A DNA stretch of 5,332 bases, from positions 1 to 5,332 of the forward strand of contig CAVOBC010000336.1 in NCBI GenBank assembly GCA_963693635.1, read 5' to 3'. The stretch comes from CAVOBC01 sp963693635. GTDB taxonomy: Bacteria; Pseudomonadota; Gammaproteobacteria; Pseudomonadales; Azotimanducaceae. The translations under genes and the position numbers were made by a program. Below the pieces are notes generated by a model, which was given only the letters and a program-made list of their open reading frames with translations, was not told the DNA's origin and did not search any database. Positions 1 through 5,303 of this stretch are shown here, piece after piece. Position 1 is the first letter of the stretch. Each line of letters begins with the position of its first letter.

Positions 1-1338
1 GGATTCGGTAAAGATGACAATCTTGCGGGCGCCATCATCACGCTCCATGGTCAACCGGACCGCAGTCACCAGACTCTCTGCCTTGCTGTCTGTCGGAAGG
101 CTGCGGGCACGGCGGACGAATGACTCGACCTCCGCCAGTTCGTCGTCGCGGTCGTTCGGGGCGTCCGGCAAACCACCCTCAACCTCGGTCTCGTCTGCCT
201 CGAAGTCTTCGTCTTCAAGGTCAGCCACGAATTGTGCTTCCAGGTCGTCTTCTGCCACTGTGCCGCCCCGCAGACGGCGGAGACGCGCCGCAACGCGTTC
301 AAGGCTCTCGGCGAGGGCGGCGATGGATGACGCCATGCGGCGGTGGAATCCCAGCAACAGCAACTGCCGGGAACGCCCCTGAAACGCATACAGATCCGGG
401 CGCAGCAGATAGTCGGTGACGTCGTTGTAGAGCGCTCGTTCTTCCGAGCTCATGCGGTACTCAAAGAGTCTCGCACGCCGCCCGACGAAGGGTTTCTCCA
501 GAAACTCCTGGGCTTGCCGGCGCAGCGTTCGTTGCACCACGTTGCCGAGCCGACGACGCAATTCGCCGGACTGTTCGGGCGACGCGCTGCGCGCATCGCC
601 GTCGCGGCAAAAGAGATCAACAAACGTCGGCTTGTCGCCGAACAGGGTGCCAGACGGGTCAATGTACTGGATCAGCCCCCACAACTCCGCGAGCGAGTTC
701 TGAATCGGCGTTGCGGTCATGAGCAGGACGGGAGACGCGCCCATTATCTCGCGCACCCGATGCGCGGTCCGCGCGTGCGGACTCGTCTCATTATAGACAC
801 CGTACTGATCATAGCGCCGGTGGATGCCGGCAAACACCTCGTGCGCCTCGTCGACCAGACAAAGGTCAAACGGGGTGGTCGCACTCAGCCGGGCGAAACC
901 GGCATTGCCGCCCGCGTATTCGCGCCCGGCAAGAAAAACGCCCGGGGCATCCAGATCCACATCCGCAACGTCGGCTTCAGCCGCATGAATGTGAAACAGA
1001 CTATAGAGCTCGTCCTGCCATTGCCCGATCAGCGAACGCGGCAATACGATCAGGACGCGCTGGGCGCCTTCGGCCAACAGTTGCGCAATGACGAGGCCTG
1101 CCTCGATCGTCTTGCCGAGCCCCACTTCGTCCGCAAGGATGCAGCCGCCGGACGGTATGCGACTGAGCGCAAACATCACGGCGTCAATCTGGTGCGGATT
1201 CGGGTCAATCGTTGCCCGGCGCTGGGACGAAACGTAGCGCCGCTTCTCACTGGCACGACGTATGCGAACCAGGTCCTCCGCGTGATAGCGGCGGGCAATC
1301 GCATGAGGCGGGGCGGGCTTGGATGATGTGACACTCAT
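1..1338 (-). CDS. SNF2-family DNA-dependent ATPase/helicase, N-terminal part (truncated by window edge)
   Basis: The start is the ATG at 1338-1336. An in-frame TGA lies directly before it (1341-1339), so no longer start exists; no strong Shine-Dalgarno site is visible. The 446 residues in the window stay open to base 1. Seen motifs: HQ at 49-50, motif I (Walker A) DEVGLGKTIEAG at about 70-81, motif Ia VLIVLP at 95-100, motif II DEAH at 163-166 and motif III LLMTATPIQN at 205-214. The start of the second RecA-like domain is visible as SKAESL at 418-423 and KIVIFTES at 439-446. An acidic stretch (about 363-403) separates the two lobes. Family knowledge: SNF2 proteins translocate on duplex DNA or remodel protein-DNA complexes, and usually run to about 900-1100 residues, so over half is missing. 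Bacterial relatives include RapA/HepA and the DrmD-type helicases of DISARM. Assignment to any such system is inference. It is separated from its upstream neighbour by 206 bases, so it may be transcribed independently. Confidence 0.93.
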   Translation of the reverse strand, partial: MSVTSSKPAPPHAIARRYHAEDLVRIRRASEKRRYVSSQRRATIDPNPHQIDAVMFALSRIPSGGCILADEVGLGKTIEAGLVIAQLLAEGAQRVLIVLPRSLIGQWQDELYSLFHIHAAEADVADVDLDAPGVFLAGREYAGGNAGFARLSATTPFDLCLVDEAHEVFAGIHRRYDQYGVYNETSPHARTAHRVREIMGASPVLLMTATPIQNSLAELWGLIQYIDPSGTLFGDKPTFVDLFCRDGDARSASPEQSGELRRRLGNVVQRTLRRQAQEFLEKPFVGRRARLFEYRMSSEERALYNDVTDYLLRPDLYAFQGRSRQLLLLGFHRRMASSIAALAESLERVAARLRRLRGGTVAEDDLEAQFVADLEDEDFEADETEVEGGLPDAPNDRDDELAEVESFVRRARSLPTDSKAESLVTAVRLTMERDDGARKIVIFTES

Positions 1339-1417
1339 TCAGACTAAGAGTCTCGCAGGGCCGCACGGGGACAGTCTTGACGTGATTCGGACGACGACAG
1401 AACATCAACGCGCCAAA

Positions 1418-1447
1418 ACTGTAGCATCAATGCAAGGCTCGTCGAAA
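1418..1447 (-). promoter_or_regulatory. Possible extended -10 promoter for the helicase gene
   Basis: On the minus strand, TACAGT (1423-1418) is preceded by TGC (1426-1424), giving an extended -10 of the TGnTAnnnT type that matches TATAAT at 4 of 6 positions. An 18-base spacer separates it from TTTCGA (1447-1442), which matches TTGACA at only 3 of 6. Transcription would start near 1411, leaving a leader of about 70 bases before the ATG at 1338. The match is weak and the sigma factor preference of the host is unknown. Confidence 0.22.
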
Positions 1448-1461
1448 CCAACGCGGCGGCT

Positions 1462-1492
1462 AACGTGCGTTGCGCCTCCCTGCACTCACGTT
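1462..1492. repeat. Imperfect inverted repeat in the gap before the helicase gene
   Basis: The left arm AACGTGCGTTGC (1462-1473) can pair with GCACTCACGTT (1482-1492). This gives a 6-bp outer stem AACGTG/CACGTT, one mismatch and one bulged T in the inner stem, and an 8-base loop. It sits in the 206-base noncoding gap upstream of the helicase gene. No T-run follows on either strand, so it is not an ordinary intrinsic terminator. It could be an operator or a leader-RNA hairpin, or it could be chance in GC-rich DNA. Confidence 0.35.
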
Positions 1493-1544
1493 GACTGCCC
1501 CGGTTTAGAGGGGACCGATCCTGGCCCGCGACGGCAGCAACGCC

Positions 1545-1826
1545 TCAGGTGACGAGACGCGAAACGTGAGCGCTCCACAACTCATCAATCGCGTCGAGTT
1601 CATCGTCGCAACAGCGGCTCTCGTCAACCTCGACCGTGGACTGGTCAACCGTGATCCGCACCCGGCGGGTGTCTGCGCGGCCATCGTCAGTGCGTGCCAC
1701 CGCCGACGGTGAAGACAGTCGTTCGCCGATCGACAGCGGTAGCGCGTCTATCTCGACTTCAACCTTCGTCTCTACCGGGATCAGGCCAAGGGTTCGATGT
1801 ATCGTGACCTTCAATGCCGTCTCCAT
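1545..1826 (-). CDS. Small acidic protein of unknown function (93 aa)
   Basis: I do not recognise this protein with confidence. The frame stays open upstream to an ATG at 1922, but that start would overlap the end of the PhyH gene and add a low-complexity Arg-rich segment. I therefore chose the ATG at 1826, 55 bases after the PhyH stop; its ribosome site is poor (AGG next to the start, GGTAGG further up). The 93 residues are acidic (19 Asp/Glu against 11 Lys/Arg). They alternate like beta strands at about 4-9, 17-27, 53-61 and 63-68, with a likely helix at 74-86 and a Cys-Cys pair at 72-73. There is no signal peptide or membrane segment. Codon use resembles the neighbours. By eye the layout GL..V...VE.D.LP, then a V.I.VD..TV.VDE strand pair, then a C-terminal helix, recalls the emfourin-type protease inhibitor fold, but this is only a visual impression. 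The gene lies between an oxygenase and a helicase and could belong with either. Confidence 0.6.
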   Translation of the reverse strand: METALKVTIHRTLGLIPVETKVEVEIDALPLSIGERLSSPSAVARTDDGRADTRRVRITVDQSTVEVDESRCCDDELDAIDELWSAHVSRLVT

Positions 1827-1881
1827 CCTGACGCTGATACCTACCCAGGTTGTACAGCTGCGAGTGTCCACTCTAGGGCGT

Positions 1882-2904
1882 CTAGCGCCTCTTCGCATTC
1901 TGCCCTTTATAGAGGTCGCCAAACCCGACGGACTTGCCGCTCATCTGCGCCTTGATAGCCTCACCGGTCTTGTGATCGTACGTGTGGTAGTCCGCATCAT
2001 CAGGGACCCTGAAGGCATCCCCGGATGGCTCCGTGTCAAGCAGGCTGATATAGCCCTGCGGACCGCTCATGCCTCGACCATAATCAGGGGACTTGCCCCA
2101 GGGCATGTTGTTATACACATTCATCAACCGGGCGAACCGCCGCGGATTGCGCGCGAGTGCCTCATTGGTCACGGTCTGACGGTAGGCTTCCTGGGTCTGC
2201 ATATGGGGACGGTTGAACATCCCCAGAATCATAAGGCGCAGCCCGGGCGTCGTTTTCGCATACGACCCGTGCCAGGCGTGATCGCCCCAGATGATCATGG
2301 ACCCGGCTGGCGCCTCAATCGCCTGGGCATGGTCCGCCCAATAGGCCGCTTCCTCGGAAGACGGCCAGCGGCGCCAGCGATGACTACCCGGCACGAAGGA
2401 AAGGCCGCCGTCTTCTTTGGAGTAATCCGTGAGCAGGTAATTGAAGTTCGCGCCATAGGTTTCAACGGCCATCGTGGGCATGTCGAACTGCGCCCAGTCC
2501 GCATGCACCTGGGTGCGAGACTCGCCTTTGCCTTTCACCCATGCGTTGCACAGGCTAAGCACGCAGTCAGTGCCCACAAGCCATTGGATAAGCCCCAGGG
2601 CTGCCGGGTGAACCACCAGTTTCTCGAAGATCTGATCGTCCCAAAGGACGAATCGCAAGAGTTCCTGGCCGTCCGAGAACACCTCTTCGAGGTCATCGAG
2701 CGTACACTGCTTGCGCTCGCAGGCCACACGCAGCACGGCCTCGCGCGCCGCTGCATGCTGCTCCGGCGGACCCACCTTCTCGGGTGGCAGAACCGTGAAG
2801 CCAAACGCCTCCAGTTCAGCAACGTGTTCCAGAAGGTCCAGTTCCTTCAACTCGCGGTAGAGTGCAGGCACATGCTTGGCCGAGGGCCAGTCTTCGACTT
2901 TCAT
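1882..2904 (-). CDS. Phytanoyl-CoA dioxygenase (PhyH)-family Fe(II)/2-oxoglutarate oxygenase
   Basis: The 340-residue protein fits the PhyH family in length and motifs. The double-stranded beta-helix core carries the iron ligands His134 and Asp136 (VHADW) and the distal His212 (AWHGSY). Arg223 (GLRLMI), 11 residues after the distal His as in human PHYH, should bind the 2-oxoglutarate carboxylate. The family signature GGLSFVPGSH spans 166-175. The expected chemistry is O2- and 2-oxoglutarate-dependent hydroxylation, or a related oxidation, of a small molecule in the cytoplasm. Bacterial members act on many substrates, so the phytanoyl name says nothing about this one. The N-terminal 100 residues and the C-terminal 100 residues (from about 240) are outside the core and may shape substrate choice. 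The ATG at 2904 has a strong GAGGAG ribosome site (2916-2911) with a 6-base spacer, and an in-frame stop lies upstream at 2928-2926. The gene is 178 bases downstream of the TauD-like gene. Confidence 0.93.
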   Translation of the reverse strand: MKVEDWPSAKHVPALYRELKELDLLEHVAELEAFGFTVLPPEKVGPPEQHAAAREAVLRVACERKQCTLDDLEEVFSDGQELLRFVLWDDQIFEKLVVHPAALGLIQWLVGTDCVLSLCNAWVKGKGESRTQVHADWAQFDMPTMAVETYGANFNYLLTDYSKEDGGLSFVPGSHRWRRWPSSEEAAYWADHAQAIEAPAGSMIIWGDHAWHGSYAKTTPGLRLMILGMFNRPHMQTQEAYRQTVTNEALARNPRRFARLMNVYNNMPWGKSPDYGRGMSGPQGYISLLDTEPSGDAFRVPDDADYHTYDHKTGEAIKAQMSGKSVGFGDLYKGQNAKRR

Positions 2905-2910
2905 TGCGTT

Positions 2911-2916
2911 CTCCTC
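2911..2916 (-). promoter_or_regulatory. Strong Shine-Dalgarno site of the PhyH-family gene
   Basis: GAGGAG on the minus strand, 6 bases before the ATG at 2904. It fixes the start of the PhyH-family gene, because the in-frame stop at 2928-2926 leaves no room for an earlier start. Confidence 0.8.
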
Positions 2917-2976
2917 GTCGGGATTCTAAGGTCCGAAAATACTCTCGACTATCTCAGGGCGAGCGCCTTTCACGGC

Positions 2977-2993
2977 TCACGTAGCGAACGTGA
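2977..2993. promoter_or_regulatory. Operator-like palindrome upstream of the PhyH-family gene
   Basis: TCACGT, 5 bases (AGCGA), then ACGTGA: a perfect 6-bp inverted repeat with a 5-base centre, 73 bases upstream of the PhyH-family ATG and within the 178-base gap after the TauD-like gene. The size and symmetry suit a dimeric transcription factor site, which would mean the PhyH gene has its own control point. No convincing -35/-10 pair is visible beside it. There is no T-run, so it is not a terminator. The regulator, if any, is unknown. Confidence 0.35.
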
Positions 2994-3082
2994 TCCTCCG
3001 CCCGCATAAAAATCATCAAGGCCAGGGTGCTGTTGTCCGAGTCGGAAGCCAAGCCACCTTCCCTTTGGGCTGCGGCAGCGTG

Positions 3083-4204
3083 CTAACCAGCGTAATAGGG
3101 CGCGCGGCGCGACTCGTCACGATCGAGAATCGTTAGTCGCTCCATCTGCCGTCGATGGGGCCAAAAGTCCGCACTGGCACTGTGCAACACCGCACGGTTA
3201 TCCCACATCGCGATTGATCCCGGCTGCCACCGGAAGCGACAAGTGTATTCCAGTCTCCCTTCCTGCGCCCTCAACTGCGCCAGCAGCGTGCGCTCCTCAT
3301 CCTCCGGAAGTCCATGTTCTTTGGCAAAGCCTTTTACGAACCCCTGCTGCACATACAGCAACGTGCGCCCCGTTTCGGGATGGGTACGTGCCACCGGATG
3401 AACCGAGACCGGTGTCACCCCATCCATCTGGTGAATCACGCCGCCGACATGCACTGCTGTCAGATGTTCGATCTTCTCCTTCGTCTCTTTCGGCAAGCCT
3501 TCCCACATGCTGTAGCAGTCACAGAAGCACGTGTCGCCGCCCACCGGTGGCGCTTCACGACACATCAAAATGGAGCCCATTGGCGGGCGTTGCTGCCAGG
3601 TCGCATCACAGTGCCAGTTAGCTGCGGCACCCGGGACTTTTTCGTCGGAGACCAGGACGAGCATTTCGGGAATGCCTGGCACATCAATTGGGTGACTCAG
3701 GTCCTGGGGGGAGTTCGGCACATGGCGGTCTTCACCGTAACGAACGCCGACCTGTCCAAAGTGTGCCGCAAAATCCACCATCTGCTCGCGGGTCAGGTGT
3801 TCCTGGCCGCGAAACATGATCACTCGACGCTGCAGCCAGAGTTCGCGAATGAAGGCCACCATACCGGGATCATCGAGGTCAGTCGCGAGATCGATGCCGT
3901 GGATCACCGTGCCAATGCTCGGCTGCAATGGCTCCAGTTTAAGATCATGACCACAGACTGTGACGGGTCTGTAGGACACGGTGCCCACCGAACCAGTCAC
4001 CAGACCCCCGTCCTCTTCCAGTATTTTTCTGGCGATTTCGCTACGACTCGCTATGCCCGGATGGCGCGATTGCGCGACGGCGCCTAACGGTGTGCTGCGT
4101 GACGGCGGCTTATCTTCGCGAGCCCGCTCGGAGCGTGCGATATACACCGGGTTCTTTTCAATCGAGTCAATCGAGTCAATAGCGGGAAGTTGCTGGTCAG
4201 ACAT
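3083..4204 (-). CDS. TauD/TfdA-family Fe(II)/2-oxoglutarate dioxygenase with N-terminal extension
   Basis: The 373-residue protein has the full TauD set of active-site residues. The iron ligands are His198 and Asp200 (NWHCDATW) and His341 (WDNRAVLH). Thr225 (GGDT) lies in the 2-oxoglutarate pocket. Arg352 and Arg356 are 11 and 15 residues after the distal His, matching the spacing of Arg266 and Arg270 after His255 in E. coli TauD. Members oxidise taurine, alkylsulfonates, 2,4-D, carnitine precursors and other acids; this substrate is unknown. The retained second Arg would suit an anionic substrate (inference). The recognisable domain begins near 89 (LKLEPLQPSIGTVIHGIDL), leaving about 85 extra N-terminal residues compared with E. 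coli TauD (about 283 aa). These are hydrophilic, contain SIDSIE and show no signal peptide. The ATG at 4204 has GAGGA (4215-4211) 6 bases upstream and an in-frame TAA at 4231-4229, so the extension is translated. The deacetylase gene ends 69 bases upstream, which suggests co-transcription. Confidence 0.93.
   Translation of the reverse strand: MSDQQLPAIDSIDSIEKNPVYIARSERAREDKPPSRSTPLGAVAQSRHPGIASRSEIARKILEEDGGLVTGSVGTVSYRPVTVCGHDLKLEPLQPSIGTVIHGIDLATDLDDPGMVAFIRELWLQRRVIMFRGQEHLTREQMVDFAAHFGQVGVRYGEDRHVPNSPQDLSHPIDVPGIPEMLVLVSDEKVPGAAANWHCDATWQQRPPMGSILMCREAPPVGGDTCFCDCYSMWEGLPKETKEKIEHLTAVHVGGVIHQMDGVTPVSVHPVARTHPETGRTLLYVQQGFVKGFAKEHGLPEDEERTLLAQLRAQEGRLEYTCRFRWQPGSIAMWDNRAVLHSASADFWPHRRQMERLTILDRDESRRAPYYAG
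4158..4180. repeat. 9-bp tandem repeat inside the TauD-like gene
   Basis: The unit TCAATCGAG (plus strand) is present twice in full (4158-4166, 4167-4175) and then as TCAAT (4176-4180). It is in frame and encodes the IDSIDSIE segment around residues 9-16 of the TauD-family protein. A unit of three codons means slippage would change length without breaking the frame. Confidence 0.85.
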
Positions 4205-4210
4205 TTCGAG

Positions 4211-4215
4211 TCCTC
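4211..4215 (-). promoter_or_regulatory. Shine-Dalgarno site deciding the TauD-like start
   Basis: GAGGA on the minus strand, 6 bases before the ATG at 4204. It supports the long form of this dioxygenase, with the N-terminal extension, over an internal start closer to the conserved domain. Confidence 0.75.
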
Positions 4216-4273
4216 GCTTTAGTTCGCATTAGTTTATCGCGACTCTACGGGTTTTGTGCACACAGCATATTTC

Positions 4274-5113
4274 TCAGACTCGGGGCGGGATCTCTGCCTC
4301 CACTCGCGCCTGGAAGCTCCGAACCGCGGCCTCGGCCGTCACAAATTCCGCACCAAGCCCTTTGAGTTCACTCAGGAAGCGGTCAAGCATGCGCATGCGA
4401 TGTCCGCGACCGATCACAAAGGGATGGCAGGTATAGGTGAGAACGCCTGATTCAGGTTGATCGGCAAAGTACCTGAAATCCTCAAGCCAGTTGTCGAAAA
4501 CCCCGCGCGCATCTCGCAGTCCGCCTCCACGGTAGTATTCAAAGTGCGGAAAGTCGTCGAGTGACCAACTGATCGGAAGTTCAACCAGTGCAGTCTCCGG
4601 CCCGAATTGCATCGGTTTTCCCGCCTCGATCCGGTCCCCCGTGCGCGCCTGGTAGGGCTCGCTGTCGTGGCCCATCATGCTGCTGTCGTAGACAAACCCT
4701 TCCTCAAGCAGCAGATCCACCGAGCGGGGCGACAAGTCCCAGGCGGGCGAGCGGTAGCCACGTGCGCGCAATCCACAGATCTTCTCAATCGCGGCGTTGC
4801 CACGAACGAGTTGAGCGCGTTCATCTTCTCGCGACAGACCTGCCGGCGAGATGTGGTCATAGCCGTGATGCCCAATCTCGTGACCCGCATCAGCGATGGC
4901 GCGACAGGCATCCGGATAAGTATCGATGGTCTGCCCGGGGATGAACCAGCTTGCTTTGATGTCGTGCGCGTCAAGCAGGGTCAACAGACGTCCTGCTCCA
5001 ACCACGCCGAATTCACCCCGAGATATCGGCGTGGGTGACGTCTGGCCGGATGCGATCCAAAGCGAAACCGCGTCAAAGTCGAAGGTCAGTGCCACCTGAT
5101 GTTGAATTGCCAT
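4274..5113 (-). CDS. Cytosolic polysaccharide deacetylase-fold (CE4, NodB-like) metal-dependent hydrolase
   Basis: The 279-residue protein is a single NodB-homology domain. Motif 1 is TFDFD (10-14), with Asp12 or Asp14 as base or metal ligand. Motif 2 is GHEIGHHGYDH (77-87), with His83 and His87 as metal ligands. Motif 3 is RGYRSPAWD (118-126, where 118 is R). Further conserved parts are ELPISWSLDDFP (178-189) and TYTCHP (227-231) with the catalytic-site His230. The EFGVVGAGRLLTLL segment (34-47) and the SPAWD form place it with the HP0310/PuuE/cyclic-imidase-like branch, which has no signal peptide and is cytosolic. Known members hydrolyse N-acetyl groups, allantoin or cyclic imides. A C-N bond in a small molecule is therefore a more likely target than cell-wall glycan (inference). 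The ATG at 5113 is preceded by AAGGGA (5125-5120) and by an in-frame TAA at 5128-5126. It is the first gene of the visible group and lies 69 bases upstream of the TauD-like gene. Confidence 0.93.
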   Translation of the reverse strand: MAIQHQVALTFDFDAVSLWIASGQTSPTPISRGEFGVVGAGRLLTLLDAHDIKASWFIPGQTIDTYPDACRAIADAGHEIGHHGYDHISPAGLSREDERAQLVRGNAAIEKICGLRARGYRSPAWDLSPRSVDLLLEEGFVYDSSMMGHDSEPYQARTGDRIEAGKPMQFGPETALVELPISWSLDDFPHFEYYRGGGLRDARGVFDNWLEDFRYFADQPESGVLTYTCHPFVIGRGHRMRMLDRFLSELKGLGAEFVTAEAAVRSFQARVEAEIPPRV

Positions 5114-5138
5114 ATGATTTCCCTTTTATACGAGAGCG

Positions 5139-5226
5139 GCCCTCCGGCCCCTCCCGTGCTCCCCCCGACCGGACTTGTCCGGTGGCGCTCAGGGCTGATT
5201 CTTTCATACCAGAGGCGCCCTCCGGC
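5139..5226 (+). repeat. Direct repeat of GCCCTCCGGC flanking the inverted repeat
   Basis: GCCCTCCGGC occurs at 5139-5148 and again at 5217-5226, 78 bases apart and each preceded by a purine-rich GAG-containing stretch. The two copies bracket the perfect inverted repeat at 5168-5183. They may be paired protein sites or a remnant of a short duplication. In GC-rich noncoding DNA a 10-base match can also be coincidence. Confidence 0.4.
5168..5183. promoter_or_regulatory. Perfect 7-bp inverted repeat upstream of the deacetylase gene
   Basis: ACCGGAC, TT, GTCCGGT, about 55 bases upstream of the deacetylase ATG. The arms are perfect and separated by two bases. There is no T-run after it on either strand, so it is a better candidate for a dimeric repressor or activator site, or a leader hairpin, than for a terminator. 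The leader is GC-rich and shows no convincing sigma-70 promoter; TATAAA at 5130-5125 overlaps the region of the ribosome site and is too close to the ATG to be a normal -10. Confidence 0.4.
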
Positions 5227-5265
5227 ACCCTGGAACCCGTGCCGTCTTCGCACGCCTTGAACCGC

Positions 5266-5303
5266 AAAAAAAAGAGGCACCCCATAGCGCTACCTCCCTT
5301 TTT
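5266..5303 (-). terminator. Rho-independent terminator acting on the minus strand
   Basis: Read on the minus strand, AAAAAGGGAGGTA (5303-5291) pairs with TGCCTC plus T-tract (5279-5266) around an 11-base loop. The transcript would form G-U wobbles where the plus-strand transcript would have A-C or C-A mismatches, so the hairpin is stable mainly on the minus strand. It is followed by eight T residues (5273-5266). It probably ends a minus-strand gene located beyond the right edge, which makes the deacetylase the first gene of a new transcription unit. Confidence 0.7.

Noticed and set aside
343..1326. 327-codon open frame on the plus strand
   Set aside because: It is codon-aligned antisense to the SNF2 gene, which carries all the expected ATPase motifs on the minus strand.
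1862..1873. GAGTG-TC-CACTC inverted repeat just after the PhyH stop as a terminator
   Set aside because: The stem is only 5 bp with a 2-base loop and has no T-run on the minus strand.
1827..1922. Longer start (ATG at 1922) for the small acidic protein
   Set aside because: It would overlap the last part of the PhyH gene and add an Arg-rich segment unlike the rest of the protein. The later ATG at 1826 avoids the overlap, though its ribosome site is weak.
1636..3009. 457-codon open frame on the plus strand
   Set aside because: It is codon-aligned antisense to the PhyH-family gene, whose scarcity of TTA, CTA and TCA codons keeps it open. The product shows no recognisable motifs, while the minus strand has a full PhyH domain and a good ribosome site.
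3314..4087. 257-codon open frame on the plus strand
   Set aside because: It is codon-aligned antisense to the TauD-family gene; no independent motif or ribosome site supports it.
5125..5130. TATAAA as a -10 box for the deacetylase gene
   Set aside because: It is only about 12 bases before the ATG, overlaps the ribosome-site region, and has no -35 partner at the right distance.
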